A DNA stretch of 64,000 bases from Ruminococcus hominis (GCF_014287355.1 NZ_JACOPE010000001.1:1984001-2048000), one strand, 5' to 3'. Shown: positions 36,237-46,101, counted from the stretch's first letter. Made by a program: numbers and translations. Notes: generated from the letters alone by a model not told the origin.

Positions 36237-36977
36237 CTAAACTCCTGTGTGAAGCAGTTTATTTGCATTCTCAACTCTCTCGACTGATGGTGGATCAATT
36301 CCTTTTAATTTGTACTCATAGCCAAGTTCATCCCATTTATACGCACCTAAAGTATGATATGGAAGAACTTCTACTTTCTGAACATTATCCAATGTTTGAA
36401 TAAATTCATCCAGTTTGATCAAATATTCATCATAATCGCTTCTTTCCGGTACAAGAACATGACGAATCCAAACAGGTTTTTTGATGTCTGATAAGTAACG
36501 GGCCAAATCTAAAATATTTTTATTTGTACATCCTGTTAAAATCTTATGCTGCTCATCATCAATATGTTTGATATCAAGCATCACCAGATCTGTATATTTC
36601 ATTAATTCATTAAATTTGCTGAAAAATGGCTCTTCTCTTGTAAATGGATTTCCGCTTGTATCAAGTGTTGTATGAATTCCATTTGCTTTTGCCTTACGGA
36701 ATAATTCTGTCAGAAAATCAATCTGCAATAATGGTTCTCCACCACTTACTGTGATCCCGCCATCATTTTTCCAGTAAGAACGATATTTCATTGCTTTTTC
36801 TAACAGTTCATCTGTTGTGTAAAGAGTTCCTTTCTTCATATCCCATGTATCCGGATTATGACAAAACTGGCATCTCATTGCACATCCTGTCAGGAAAATA
36901 ATATACCGCACTCCCGGGCCGTCTACTGATCCAAAGCTTTCCAGCGAATGAACATAACCTTTTAATGCTTCTGCCAT
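36237..36977 (-). CDS. pflA: Pyruvate formate-lyase activating enzyme
   Basis: A 246-residue radical SAM enzyme that installs the glycyl radical on PflB. The cluster motif is 'FLTGCAMRCQFCHNPDTW' (CxxxCxxC) and the SAM region includes 'ITVSGGEPLLQIDFLTELF'. Length equals the family norm. It follows pflB, with a terminator-like hairpin between them that should lower its expression relative to pflB. A palindromic element begins 6 bases after its stop. Confidence 0.96.
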   Translation of the reverse strand: MAEALKGYVHSLESFGSVDGPGVRYIIFLTGCAMRCQFCHNPDTWDMKKGTLYTTDELLEKAMKYRSYWKNDGGITVSGGEPLLQIDFLTELFRKAKANGIHTTLDTSGNPFTREEPFFSKFNELMKYTDLVMLDIKHIDDEQHKILTGCTNKNILDLARYLSDIKKPVWIRHVLVPERSDYDEYLIKLDEFIQTLDNVQKVEVLPYHTLGAYKWDELGYEYKLKGIDPPSVERVENANKLLHTGV

Positions 36978-37024
36978 TTTATTTTCTCCTTATTATTGAT
37001 AATACCTTTTCGAATATTTGTTAC

Positions 37025-37060
37025 AAAGAGGAGCAGTCCCTTTCGAAACTGCCCCTCTTT
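37025..37060 (-). terminator. Hairpin between pflB and pflA
   Basis: AAAGAGG-GCAGT and ACTGC-CCTCTTT arms with a TTTCGAA loop region; on the minus strand it lies 24 bases after pflB. Lacking a long T run it is probably a partial terminator or mRNA-processing element that sets pflB above pflA. Confidence 0.7.
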
Positions 37061-37084
37061 ACTTTCAACAAAGTTTAATTCTTA

Positions 37085-39343
37085 TTACATTGATTTGTGG
37101 CAAGTTCTGGAAATAACGTCCATCTGCTGCTCACGAGTCAAGTCGATGAATTTAACAGCGTATCCAGATACACGAATTGTAAAGTTAGCATATTCTGGTT
37201 TCTCTGGATGCTCCATAGCATCGATCAGTTTCTCTGTACCGAATACGTTTACGTTCAAGTGGTGTGCTCCCTGATCGAAGTATCCATCAAGAACGTTTAC
37301 AAGGTTATTTGTACGCTCTTCATCTGTATGTCCAAGTGCACTTGGGCTGATTGTCTGAGTATTTGAAATACCATCTAATGCATCTTCGTATGGAAGTTTT
37401 GCAACAGAGTTCAGTGAAGCCAAGAGACCATTCTGCTCTGCACCGTAAGATGGGTTAGCACCTGGTGAAAGTGGCTCGCCTGCTTTTCTTCCGTCTGGAA
37501 GAGATCCTGTAGCCTTACCATATACAACGTTTGATGTAATTGTAAGGATAGATGTTGTAGGCTCTGAATTTCTGTATGTATGGCATTTTTTCAGTTTGTG
37601 CATAAATGTCTTAAGAAGCCATACTGCGATTTCATCAGCACGATCATCATCGTTACCATATCTTGGGAAGTCTCCCTCTGTCTCGAAGTCAACTACGATT
37701 CCGTCTTCATCACGAATTGTTTTAACTTTTGCATATTTGATAGCGCTCAAAGAGTCTACTACGTGAGAGAATCCAGCGATACCTGTTGCAAATGTACGTC
37801 TTACATCTGTGTCGATAAGAGCCATCTCTGCTGCTTCATAGTAATATTTATCATGCATGTAGTGAATCATGTTCAATGTATCTACATACAGTTTTGACAG
37901 CCATTCCATCATAGCGTCATATCTTTCCATTACCTCATCAATATCAAGATATTCTGAAGTAATTGGTCTGTAAGCTGGTCCAACCTGCTGTCTTGTCTTC
38001 ACATCAACACCACCATTGATAGCGTATAACAGACACTTAGCAAGGTTTGCACGTGCTCCAAAGAACTGAATCTCTTTACCTGTCTGAGTAGCAGATACAC
38101 AGCAGCAAATGCTGTAGTCATCGCCCCATACCGGACGCATAACATCATCGTTCTCATACTGGATAGAACTTGTTGTTACAGAAATAAATGATGCATATTT
38201 CTTGAAGTTCTCTGGCAGTCTTGAAGAATAAAGTACTGTCAGGTTAGGCTCTGGTGAAGGTCCCATGTTCTCTAATGTATGTAAGAAACGGTAGTCGTTC
38301 TTTGTTACCATAGAACGTCCGTCCTGTCCAAGTCCACCAACCTCAAGTGTAGCCCATACTGGGTCTCCTGAGAAGAGTTCTGTGTAAGATGGAATACGAG
38401 CAAACTTAACCATTCTGAATTTCATAACCATGTGGTCGATCAATTCCTGAGCTTCTTCTTCTGTCAGAGTTCCGTTCTCAAGATCTCTTTCAATATAAAT
38501 ATCAAGGAATGTAGAAATACGTCCAACACTCATTGCAGCACCGTTCTGTGTCTTGATTGCTGCAAGATATCCGAAGTACAGCCACTGAGCAGCTTCTCTT
38601 GCATCTTTAGCTGGTGCAGAAATGTCATATCCGTATGCTGCAGCCATCTCTTTCATTTCTTTCAGAGCGTTGATCTGATCTGTGATCTCTTCACGAAGAC
38701 GGAAATCTGTTCCTTTCATTCCGTGTCTCTCGCCTCTCACGAAATCAGACTGTTTTTCCTTAATAAGGTAATCAATACCATATAAAGCTACACGACGGTA
38801 GTCACCAACGATACGTCCACGTCCGTATGTATCTGGAAGTCCTGTAATGATTTTGTTGTGACGAGCTTTTTTCATCTCTGGTGTGTAGATATCAAATACT
38901 CCCTGATTGTGAGTTTTGTGATATTTTGTAAAGATCTCATGCAGTTTTGCACTTGGCTCATAACCATGTGTTGTACAAGCCTGCTCTGCCATCTTAATTC
39001 CACCATAAGGCATAAATGCTCTCTTCAGAGGTTTGTCTGTCTGAAGACCAACAATTTTCTCCAGCTCTTTCATGCTGTCATCGATATAAGCTGCACCATA
39101 AGCAGTAAGTCCTGAAACAACTTCTGTTTCCATATCAAGGACTCCACCTTTTGCACGCTCTTCTGCCTGAAGTTCCTGTAATCTTCCCCACAACTTATCT
39201 GTTGCTTCTGTAGGTCCAACTAAGAAAGATTCATCTCCATCATATGGTTTGTAGTTGTTCTGAACGAAATCACGAACATCTACTCCGTCTTTCCAAAGTT
39301 TACCTTTGAATCCTGTCCACTGTTCAAACTGTGCCTGTGACAT
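37085..39343 (-). CDS. pflB: Formate C-acetyltransferase (pyruvate formate-lyase)
   Basis: A 752-residue glycyl radical enzyme that splits pyruvate with CoA into acetyl-CoA and formate, the central reaction of mixed-acid fermentation. The active-site cysteine pair is in '[15 protein letters not shown]' and the glycyl radical site in '[18 protein letters not shown]' near the C-terminus. Typical '[20 protein letters not shown]' and '[13 protein letters not shown]' segments confirm true PFL over other glycyl radical enzymes. Strong promoter upstream. Confidence 0.97.
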   Translation of the reverse strand: MSQAQFEQWTGFKGKLWKDGVDVRDFVQNNYKPYDGDESFLVGPTEATDKLWGRLQELQAEERAKGGVLDMETEVVSGLTAYGAAYIDDSMKELEKIVGLQTDKPLKRAFMPYGGIKMAEQACTTHGYEPSAKLHEIFTKYHKTHNQGVFDIYTPEMKKARHNKIITGLPDTYGRGRIVGDYRRVALYGIDYLIKEKQSDFVRGERHGMKGTDFRLREEITDQINALKEMKEMAAAYGYDISAPAKDAREAAQWLYFGYLAAIKTQNGAAMSVGRISTFLDIYIERDLENGTLTEEEAQELIDHMVMKFRMVKFARIPSYTELFSGDPVWATLEVGGLGQDGRSMVTKNDYRFLHTLENMGPSPEPNLTVLYSSRLPENFKKYASFISVTTSSIQYENDDVMRPVWGDDYSICCCVSATQTGKEIQFFGARANLAKCLLYAINGGVDVKTRQQVGPAYRPITSEYLDIDEVMERYDAMMEWLSKLYVDTLNMIHYMHDKYYYEAAEMALIDTDVRRTFATGIAGFSHVVDSLSAIKYAKVKTIRDEDGIVVDFETEGDFPRYGNDDDRADEIAVWLLKTFMHKLKKCHTYRNSEPTTSILTITSNVVYGKATGSLPDGRKAGEPLSPGANPSYGAEQNGLLASLNSVAKLPYEDALDGISNTQTISPSALGHTDEERTNNLVNVLDGYFDQGAHHLNVNVFGTEKLIDAMEHPEKPEYANFTIRVSGYAVKFIDLTREQQMDVISRTCHKSM

Positions 39344-39394
39344 TGTATACTTCCTCCTTGCTATTTTATAGCTATTACTTTTTTCAACAGTCGC

Positions 39395-39423
39395 AGTATA
39401 ACATCACGTTAAAAAAAAGACAA
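39395..39423 (-). promoter_or_regulatory. pflB promoter
   Basis: Minus strand TTGTCT (39418-39423) and TATACT (39395-39400), spacer 17. Leader of about 45 bases to the pflB ATG. The rest of the 295-bp gap to the GNAT gene is very AT rich and shows nothing else I can name. Confidence 0.7.
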
Positions 39424-39638
39424 CCTCAAATCTCTTATTTCTTCTTATGTTCCTTATTTAGTACAATTATTGCATTTTTCGGCATACAATCCGCTATATA
39501 ATGTTACTTTTTCCCTGATTTTTTGTTTGATTTCGTCGCATTTTCTAACTATTTTTCAGTGCTGTTTTTATTGCATATTCCACGATTTCATTTTAAAATA
39601 TTTATAAAATTTTATGTAAAAAATGAGAGGGCAAACCT

Positions 39639-40124
39639 ATGAACATTCGCAAATCGACCATGGATGATTTAGACATTCTGTTACACCTTTATGAAAATGC
39701 ACGTACATTCATGAGCAGTCACAGCAATCCAGTGCAATGGGGCACGACTTATCCAGAAAAAGAACTCATTATTTCAGATATTAAATCCGGTCACAGCTAT
39801 GTCTGTGAAGATCACACCAAAATCATCGCTACATTTTTTTACCACAAAGCAGATGATCCTGACTATAACGAGATTTATGAAGGTGACTGGTTGAATTCGA
39901 TGCCTTATGGCGTGGTCCACCGTATTACTTCAGATGGAACCATCCATGGAACTGCTTCTTTTTGTCTTGAATGGGCATTAAAGCAATGCGGTAATCTCAA
40001 AATTGATACACACCGTGATAATTCTGTCATGCAACATTTACTTAAGAAAAATGGTTTCTCTTATTGTGGTCTGGTTCATCTGCAAGATGGCACAGAACGT
40101 CTGGCTTACCAAAAGACTCTCTAA
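39639..40124 (+). CDS. GNAT-family N-acetyltransferase
   Basis: A 161-residue GNAT protein. The start 'MNIRKSTMDDLDILLHLYENA' and the acetyl-CoA region near 'HRITSDGTIHGTASFCLEWALKQC', split around residue 105, then 'IDTHRDNSVMQHLLKKNGFSYCG', fit the fold. The substrate cannot be told. RBS GAGAGGG. Monocistronic, convergent with the hydroxylase operon through a shared terminator. Confidence 0.88.
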   Translation: MNIRKSTMDDLDILLHLYENARTFMSSHSNPVQWGTTYPEKELIISDIKSGHSYVCEDHTKIIATFFYHKADDPDYNEIYEGDWLNSMPYGVVHRITSDGTIHGTASFCLEWALKQCGNLKIDTHRDNSVMQHLLKKNGFSYCGLVHLQDGTERLAYQKTL

Positions 40125-40143
40125 ACCCCCGGGTTATACAACA

Positions 40144-40187
40144 AAAGATACAACCGTTGTTTTTTTCAACAACAGCTGTATCTTTTT
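40144..40187. terminator. Bidirectional terminator between GNAT and hydroxylase genes
   Basis: AAAGATACA and TTGTT pair with AACAA and TGTATCTTT across a T-rich loop, with T runs on both strands. Confidence 0.75.
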
Positions 40188-40216
40188 TATTTCTTTTTTA
40201 TATTAAAAATGTTTTC

Positions 40217-42505
40217 TTATTTCTGTTTTTCCTGCTCTTGGATTCCCCAGAAAATCTTTTCTGCCGTAATTGGCAATTCACGGATTCGAACGCCTACCGC
40301 ATGATCTACCGCATTTGCAATTGCTGGAGATGGTGTATTGATTACAATCTCACCGATAGATTTGGCACCAAATGGACCTGTTGGTTCATAACTGCTCTCA
40401 AATTCTACTCGAATCGTTCCAACATCCAATCGTGATGGAATCTTATATTGCATAAAGGAATTGCTATAGTTCTTTCCTTTCGCACTATATACAATGTCTT
40501 CATACATTGCCATACCGATTCCCTGTGCGATTCCACCTTCTGTCTGGACTCTGGCAAGATTTGGATTGACAACAGTTCCACAGTCTACAACTGCTGCATA
40601 ATCAATCAATTCGATTGCTCCTGTTTCTTTATCAATCTCTACTTCTGCCATTCCAACCATAAACGGCGGTGGTGATACCGGTGATGTAAATGCTTCGCTT
40701 GCGCTAAGTGCATCATCATTAAAGCACATTACTTTATTTCCAATATCTTTTCTAGAAATAGATTCTCCTGTTTTCAGATTCAAGACTTTTTCGCCGTCAA
40801 ATTCTACATCTTCTACCGGACAGCCGAGATATTTTGCACCCTTCTCACTGATTTTCTTGCGTAAAGTCTCACAAGTTTTCATCACTGCCATACCTGTCAC
40901 ATAAGTTGTACTAGATGCGTAAGAACCACAATCATATGGTGAAATATCTGTGTCAACTCCATGTACAACAATCTCATCCATACTACAGTCCAGACAATCT
41001 GCTGCCATCTGTGAAAGAATTGTATCACATCCTGTTCCCATATCTGTAGCACCAATCATCAATGTATAGAATCCGTCGTCATTCACTTTAATTGTAACTG
41101 AAGCAGTATCACAGCTGGAAATACCGGACCCCTGCATCGACATTGCAACACCAAGTCCTCTGACTTTACCATTGCCCATATCTTTACGCATACCTTTTTC
41201 ATCCCAGCCGATCATCTCTTTTGCACGAGCCAGACAACGGTCAAGAGCACAACTGTTTGCTGTCTCTCCATAATATGCCGGCATAACCTGTCCTTCTCTG
41301 ACAAGGTTCATCTCACGCAATTTCACTGCATCCATATCCAACTGTTTTGCCAATTCATCCACAGCTGATTCCAATGCAAATATACCCTGAGTTGCACCAT
41401 ATCCTCGATATGCTCCCGCAGACATATAGTTTGTGTATACAACATCATATGTAAAACGGAAAGCCTCTGCTTTTCCATATAAAGGAATCGACTTATGTCC
41501 GGACAGTCCAACTGTTGTCGGACCATGCTCACCATAAGCTCCCGTATTTGACAATGTGTACATATCAATCGCTTTGATTATTCCGTCTTCATCAGCTCCG
41601 ACTCTTACATGGATCTCCATCTCATGTCGAGGTGAAGATGCAATCAAAGATTCTTCTCTTGTAAAAATCATCTTTGACGGTTTTCCAGTCATCCATGTTA
41701 CAAATGCCGGATACATCTCTCCTACCGCTGTCTGTTTTGCTCCAAATCCGCCTCCGATTCGAGGTTTGATAATACGTACCTTAGATTTTGGGATATCTAA
41801 TGCGTTCGCCAAAATACGACGTACATGGAAAGGTACCTGCGTAGATCCTACTACGTTCAAACGTCCATATGCGTCCATATAGCAATATGTACGGAATGTT
41901 TCCATCATAGCCTGCTGATTTGCTTTTGTGTGATAAGTCTGGTCGACAACATATTTACAAGAAGCAAGAACTGCATCCACATCTCCGTCAGAGCACTCAT
42001 CATGTGCGCAAAGATTTCTCTTATTATCTGCTCCAACCGGTGCCAGACTTCTCCAATTATCTTCCGGATGTACTAAAATCTCATTATCCTTTGCTGTTCT
42101 GAAATCCAATACCGGCTCCAACACATCATACTGTACTTTCACAAGCTTCATTGCTTTCAAAACTGCCTCTTCTGTCTTACCCGCAACAATTGCTACCGGG
42201 TCTCCGACAAAACGAACTCTCTGATCCAGAATCAGTCTGTCATACGGACTTGGCTCCGGATAAGTCTGTCCTGCCAATGTAAAACGTTTATCCGGGCAAT
42301 CTTCATAAGTAAACACTGCTTCAATTCCCGGCACTAACATTGCTTTTGATTTATCTATACTCTTAATTAATGCATGTGCATAAGGGCTTCGAACAACCTT
42401 TACGATCAAACAATCTGATGGAGCCAGGTCATTTACATAAACGCCTTTTCCAGTTACCAATGCCTTAGCATCCACCTTTGGCACTGCCTGATTTACATAT
42501 TTCAT
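40217..42505 (-). CDS. Molybdenum hydroxylase, molybdopterin-binding catalytic subunit
   Basis: A 762-residue xanthine dehydrogenase-family large subunit. Molybdopterin-contact segments: 'GSTQVPFHVRRILANAL', 'RIGGGFGAKQ', 'AGAYRGYGATQ' with the substrate-side Arg, 'GATDMGTGCDTILSQMAAD' and 'GCGTVVNP'-like 'VDCGTVVNPNLARVQTEGG'. The catalytic glutamate is in 'PFGAKSIGEIVINTP'. Substrate is not readable; purines (xanthine, hypoxanthine), nicotinate or other N-heterocycles are possible. Shares one base with the Fe-S subunit gene, so translation is coupled. Confidence 0.9.
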   Translation of the reverse strand: MKYVNQAVPKVDAKALVTGKGVYVNDLAPSDCLIVKVVRSPYAHALIKSIDKSKAMLVPGIEAVFTYEDCPDKRFTLAGQTYPEPSPYDRLILDQRVRFVGDPVAIVAGKTEEAVLKAMKLVKVQYDVLEPVLDFRTAKDNEILVHPEDNWRSLAPVGADNKRNLCAHDECSDGDVDAVLASCKYVVDQTYHTKANQQAMMETFRTYCYMDAYGRLNVVGSTQVPFHVRRILANALDIPKSKVRIIKPRIGGGFGAKQTAVGEMYPAFVTWMTGKPSKMIFTREESLIASSPRHEMEIHVRVGADEDGIIKAIDMYTLSNTGAYGEHGPTTVGLSGHKSIPLYGKAEAFRFTYDVVYTNYMSAGAYRGYGATQGIFALESAVDELAKQLDMDAVKLREMNLVREGQVMPAYYGETANSCALDRCLARAKEMIGWDEKGMRKDMGNGKVRGLGVAMSMQGSGISSCDTASVTIKVNDDGFYTLMIGATDMGTGCDTILSQMAADCLDCSMDEIVVHGVDTDISPYDCGSYASSTTYVTGMAVMKTCETLRKKISEKGAKYLGCPVEDVEFDGEKVLNLKTGESISRKDIGNKVMCFNDDALSASEAFTSPVSPPPFMVGMAEVEIDKETGAIELIDYAAVVDCGTVVNPNLARVQTEGGIAQGIGMAMYEDIVYSAKGKNYSNSFMQYKIPSRLDVGTIRVEFESSYEPTGPFGAKSIGEIVINTPSPAIANAVDHAVGVRIRELPITAEKIFWGIQEQEKQK

Positions 42506-42969
42506 TATGCCTGCTCCTCCTTCTTACTCTGCATATATTTCTGAATAGCACGAAGCTGTCCCATATAACCGGTACATCTGCACAGATTTCCCGCAAGATA
42601 CTGTTTAATCTCATCAACAGACGGATCTTCTAACTCCCTGAACATTGCAAGAACATTCATAACAAATCCCGGAGAACAGAAACCACACTGCTCTGCTCCT
42701 TCTGCTGCAAGAAAACGCCCAAACTCTTCTGCTTCCTTATGAACACCTTCCAGTGTTGTCACCTCATGTCCGTCAATTCCCGCTGCCAGGATTGAACATG
42801 ACAGACGAGATTTTCCATCTACCCATACAGTACACAATCCACAGTTTGTTGTCTCACAGCCACATTTTACGCTGACACATCCAAGCTGTCTTAATACATT
42901 TAACAAAACACTGTCCTCTGATACCTCTGTCTGAACAGGTTTGCCATTTAGTCGAAATTTAATTTCCAT
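42505..42969 (-). CDS. Molybdenum hydroxylase, [2Fe-2S] subunit
   Basis: A 154-residue iron-sulfur subunit with both clusters: plant-ferredoxin type 'CGCETTNCGLCTVWVDGKSRLSC' split into C-x4-C-x2-C plus distal C, and helical-bundle type 'CGFCSPGFVMNVLAM' with 'GNLCRCTGYMGQL'. It passes electrons from Mo to FAD. Starts 3 bases after the FAD subunit gene. Confidence 0.94.
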   Translation of the reverse strand: MEIKFRLNGKPVQTEVSEDSVLLNVLRQLGCVSVKCGCETTNCGLCTVWVDGKSRLSCSILAAGIDGHEVTTLEGVHKEAEEFGRFLAAEGAEQCGFCSPGFVMNVLAMFRELEDPSVDEIKQYLAGNLCRCTGYMGQLRAIQKYMQSKKEEQA

Positions 42970-42972
42970 TAT

Positions 42973-43776
42973 TTATTGTTCCTCCGCTAAAATTGCCCGA
43001 ATCGAGCGTCGAATCAATACCTCTGCCAAATGTCTTCGGTATTCGGCACTGCCTCTCATATTCGATCCATATGTAAACATATCTGCTGCTTTTTTTGCAT
43101 ATGCATCAATCTCTTCTTCTGTAGCATCGTCTCTAATATCCCAGTCCAGCTCCAAAAGTGCTGCTTTTCCAGGTCTTGCCCCTACAGATATCCACCACAG
43201 TTTTTCTCCCTTAAACACACCTGTTACAATACCGCATGTCAATACCGGGAAATCTGTTTTTGTCTGGCGGATTGATTCATAATGGATCTTTCTGTTACTC
43301 TTACGAACAATTACAGATATCAAAAGATCCTTGTCCATCTTACGATTCACAAACTCCGACAAACGAACAGTTCCCCCATTATATAATTCCACAAAAGTAT
43401 CCATTGCCAGCAAGACAGTTAATACGTCTGAAAATCCATATCGTCCAAAAATACTACCGCCTACTGTTGCCTGATTACGGAACTGAACCCCTACAATTGG
43501 GCTCAATGCTTTTGCTATATTTCCCTTTGAATATTCATTTAATCCCTGATGAGTTTCTAACTGACGCAATGTACACATTGCTCCAATCTTAAATACATGA
43601 TCCGTCTCTTCAATTTTATTCAACTCCAGTTCAGACAAATCAATTACTGTTTTTACTCTCGCATTTCCAAGGCGCATCCACATCATACCGCCCATAACAC
43701 GACTGTTACGTGCCTGATTCAACTCGTAAGCCTCATCCAGAGTTTTTGCTTTTACATAATTTTGTATCGTAAGCAA
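42973..43776 (-). CDS. Molybdenum hydroxylase, FAD-binding subunit
   Basis: A 267-residue CoxM/CutM-type flavin subunit. FAD-binding patterns are present though divergent: 'NSRVMGGMMWMRLG' and 'ATVGGSIFGRYGFSDVLTVLLAMD'. C-terminal domain from about residue 165. First gene of the three-subunit operon, with its own promoter and a leader hairpin. Confidence 0.9.
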   Translation of the reverse strand: MLTIQNYVKAKTLDEAYELNQARNSRVMGGMMWMRLGNARVKTVIDLSELELNKIEETDHVFKIGAMCTLRQLETHQGLNEYSKGNIAKALSPIVGVQFRNQATVGGSIFGRYGFSDVLTVLLAMDTFVELYNGGTVRLSEFVNRKMDKDLLISVIVRKSNRKIHYESIRQTKTDFPVLTCGIVTGVFKGEKLWWISVGARPGKAALLELDWDIRDDATEEEIDAYAKKAADMFTYGSNMRGSAEYRRHLAEVLIRRSIRAILAEEQ

Positions 43777-43809
43777 ACCATTATCTCCTTTCGTCTCCTA
43801 CAACAAAAT

Positions 43810-43842
43810 AAGGTGCAAATGCATTCTGTCATTCACACCTTT
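43810..43842 (-). promoter_or_regulatory. Leader hairpin of the hydroxylase operon
   Basis: On the minus strand AAGGTG-TGAATG pairs with CATT-TGCACCTT and is followed by ATTTTGTT, about 30 bases before the FAD-subunit start. It looks like a weak attenuator or a protein-binding hairpin; I could not match it to the Moco or purine riboswitches. Confidence 0.45.
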
Positions 43843-43853
43843 AAGTACGATTC

Positions 43854-43882
43854 ATTCTATCATGTTTTATTTTATTTGTCAA
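43854..43882 (-). promoter_or_regulatory. Promoter of the hydroxylase operon
   Basis: Minus strand TTGACA (43877-43882) and TAGAAT (43854-43859), 17 bases apart. The rest of 43.88-44.12 kb is AT rich without recognisable genes. Confidence 0.75.
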
Positions 43883-44120
43883 AATATGACATTGTAGATT
43901 TTTTACCTCTTTTATAATTTATTCTAATTTATATTTATTAATTTTATTTATATATTCTCATTACTCTTCATTACTTCTTTATTTACCAAAGAATTGCTTA
44001 TCATTTTTCTCGCAGCTCTGTCGTATGCCAGTTGATACAGCATTTCCCGGGAATTAAATCTGTGTAAAATCGTTATTTTTAACTCTGTTTTAAAATTTAA
44101 AAAATTTTCTAATTTTCTTG

Positions 44121-44149
44121 TTGACAAACCACATCTTACTTGCTATACT
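44121..44149 (+). promoter_or_regulatory. Promoter of tRNA-Trp
   Basis: Perfect TTGACA (44121-44126) and TATACT (44144-44149) with a 17-base spacer, 33 bases before the tRNA. Confidence 0.8.
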
Positions 44150-44181
44150 AAGCAAGTGCTCAAGTGAGCCAAACAGAATAT

Positions 44182-44252
44182 AGGGGATTGGTCAAATGGT
44201 ATGATAGGGGTCTCCAAAACCTTTGGTGGGAGTTCGATTCTCTCATCCCCTG
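44182..44252 (+). tRNA. tRNA-Trp (anticodon CCA)
   Basis: A cloverleaf folds well: acceptor AGGGGAT / ATCCCCT, short D arm around 'AAATGGTAT', anticodon stem GGGGT / ACCTT with loop CTCCAAA (anticodon CCA), T arm GGGAG-TTCGATT-CTCTC. The 3' CCA is not encoded. It is followed by a terminator and by remains of an integrative element, as is common where integrases use tRNA 3' ends. Confidence 0.93.
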
Positions 44253-44256
44253 TACT

Positions 44257-44302
44257 AAAAAGTCTTAGAAACTGCGTAAAATCGCTGTTTTAAGGCTTTT
44301 TT
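44257..44302 (+). terminator. Terminator of tRNA-Trp
   Basis: Imperfect stem: AAAAAG, CTTA, AAAC and GCG pair in turn with CTTTTT, TAAG, GTTT and CGC around a short TAAAAT loop, followed by TTCTTTTTT. Confidence 0.65.
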
Positions 44303-44534
44303 CTTTTTTCCAAAAAGCAAAGGTAATCAAAAAGGTAATCAACCATATGTTCTAAACATCTGAAGAAGGAGGAAATCTTGCACAAATGCGTCTCATATGG
44401 TACCAAAAAGACATACTTTGCTAAAAAATTGATTATTTCAAATGATATTTTAAAGATACAAATAAAAAGAAATGCCTTAGCAGATTAATTCATATTCACG
44501 TAAACATGAAGAATACTGTTAGGACATTTCTTTT

Positions 44535-44690
44535 TTATCCAGATATTAACACCACGGATTGAAAATGTAATCTTCTCCTGAACGCATCTAAAATAGGTTT
44601 ATCCATTGTTTCATCATATTTGAAAAGCATATAATTAATAATGTCTGTGTAATTAGTGTTCTTACTTGAGGTATACTTTAATACTGCCAT
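44535..44690 (-). pseudogene. N-terminal stub of an integrative-element relaxase
   Basis: An ATG behind a strong GGAGGGG site opens a 51-codon frame starting 'MAVLKYTSSKNTNYTDIINY' and continuing 'MLFKYDETMDKPILDAF'. This matches the start of MobA/VirD2-type relaxases of clostridial conjugative elements, which begin 'MAxLKxISSKNxxY'. After 'ILDAF' the frame leaves the family and stops, so the remaining several hundred residues are missing. A terminator-like hairpin (arms at 44464-44483 and 44516-44536) overlaps its end. Confidence 0.55.
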
Positions 44691-45075
44691 TGATTTTCCC
44701 CTCCAATTTCATTAGGTCTTCACGAATGTCGTTCTCTTTTCAAAATAGTATTCCCCTTTCCGACATGACTGCTCTGCAGATATAAAGGAAAGCTGCGTCT
44801 ACGAAAGTAGTAAGCCATTTAAAAAATCTGTTGATTGATACAAGTTCGAGGGAATGGGGAGCGAAATCCCCATCAAGATTGCCAGGTATCCTGATTTCCA
44901 AAAGGAAATTAGAGTTACTCAAGGGCGCATCTTGCCCTTGTTTAATAAAAGATTCGTTATGCTTTGCAGTAAATCAATGTTTTAAGTTTTCTCCAATTTG
45001 GGGAATAACCTGTGCCTAAGTGTCTAAAGTATGATATCATGTGAGTAACAAATTAGAAGTTGCAAGGAGGAAATT
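44691..45075. other. Non-coding stretch with two hairpins
   Basis: No convincing gene. Small overlapping open frames on both strands (minus 44740-44922, plus 44831-45019) lack ribosome sites and I do not recognise them. Two hairpins stand out: ATGGGGA-TCCCCAT (44854-44873) and CAAGGGC-GCCCTTG (44920-44940) followed by TTTAATAAAA, which would end transcription entering the CPBP gene. A GCAAGGAGG site precedes the next gene. Confidence 0.5.
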
Positions 45076-46101
45076 ATGAAATTTATGCAAACAGAGAAAA
45101 AACAGCTATTGATCTATGTGATTATAGCATACGGAATCACATATGTAATGGGACTTCTGATGTGGTATGGCTATGGAAAAGGTCTTGATCTCAGCGCTTT
45201 TCCAAGGGCGCAGATGCTGTATCCAGCAGCAGGTGTAATGATGGCTTATTTAATTACCAAAAAAGGAGATAAAAATCTTCCAACGGCTTTTTACATATTC
45301 TTTGTAGCACTCACGGCGGTGCTGGTTATTTGCACGGCGACTTCTGTTCTGGCTCCAAAAAATAGAGATCTGATGAGCATGCCGTATTCTCAGTGGGCAC
45401 CAATCATGGAGTACGTTATGATAGGTGGCAGCGTTATTTTCTGGATTCTTCTTCTGCAATCCGGTAAAGAAAAGCGCAGATCCTATGGACTGAACAGCGA
45501 ACATTGGAATATATCTATTCGTATGATCCTGTTGTTTATTGGATTATATCTTCTCAGATTTGTGATTGCCTATGCTCTGAGCGGCCAGCTTTCTGAATTT
45601 GGCAAAATAATGGCAAATCCTACTACCTGGATCATATTTTTTACTGTTTTGGTAAACTTTTTCCCGTCAGTAGTGGCATTCTTTGGAGAAGAATACGGAT
45701 GGAGATATTATCTTCAGCCTCTTCTTCAGAAAAAATTTGGACTAAAAGGCGGCGTAATCCTTTTGGGCTGTGTGTGGGCTGTATGGCATCTGCCAATAGA
45801 CTTCTTCTATTACACTACGCCGGATATGGGGCTGGCGGCTCTGGCAAGCCAGTTTGTTACCTGTATTTCACTGGGGATTTTTATGGCATATACTTATATG
45901 AAAACCCAGAATATCTGGGTTCCGATAATTATTCATTTTCTGAATAATAATATGGTGGTAGTTTTTTCAGGAACGTACTCTGCGGATGTACTTCAGAATC
46001 AGCAAATCCACTGGGGAGATATTCCTGTGGCACTGGTAATGAATCTGCTGATCTTTGGATGGGTGATCTTTCTGAAGTCATTTAAGGAGAAAAAAGCATA
46101 A
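45076..46101 (+). CDS. CPBP-family intramembrane metalloprotease
   Basis: A 341-residue membrane protein with about eight to nine TM segments and the CPBP (Abi/CAAX protease) motifs: 'FFGEEYGWRYYLQPLLQ' (EExxxR), 'AVWHLPIDF' and 'IIIHFLNNNM'. Members protect producers of bacteriocins or process membrane-bound peptides; this one's target is unknown. Strong RBS GCAAGGAGG. It is surrounded by remains of a mobile element, so it may be cargo. Confidence 0.9.
   Translation: MKFMQTEKKQLLIYVIIAYGITYVMGLLMWYGYGKGLDLSAFPRAQMLYPAAGVMMAYLITKKGDKNLPTAFYIFFVALTAVLVICTATSVLAPKNRDLMSMPYSQWAPIMEYVMIGGSVIFWILLLQSGKEKRRSYGLNSEHWNISIRMILLFIGLYLLRFVIAYALSGQLSEFGKIMANPTTWIIFFTVLVNFFPSVVAFFGEEYGWRYYLQPLLQKKFGLKGGVILLGCVWAVWHLPIDFFYYTTPDMGLAALASQFVTCISLGIFMAYTYMKTQNIWVPIIIHFLNNNMVVVFSGTYSADVLQNQQIHWGDIPVALVMNLLIFGWVIFLKSFKEKKA

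Noticed and set aside
36022-36298. N-terminal extension of the DUF4317 frame (92 codons)
   Set aside because: It translates the palindrome and antisense of pflA; a proper ATG with ribosome site exists at 36022 and matches the family start.
35933-36403. Plus-strand frame of 156 codons across the palindrome
   Set aside because: An open frame caused by the GC-rich palindrome and antisense of two real genes; no start signals.
43810-43882. Moco or purine riboswitch before the hydroxylase operon
   Set aside because: The leader is only about 70 bases and holds one simple hairpin; conserved core words of these riboswitches are missing.
44740-44922. Minus-strand 60-codon frame near tRNA-Trp
   Set aside because: No ribosome site, no recognisable family, and it lies over hairpin sequence; kept only as part of a non-coding stretch.
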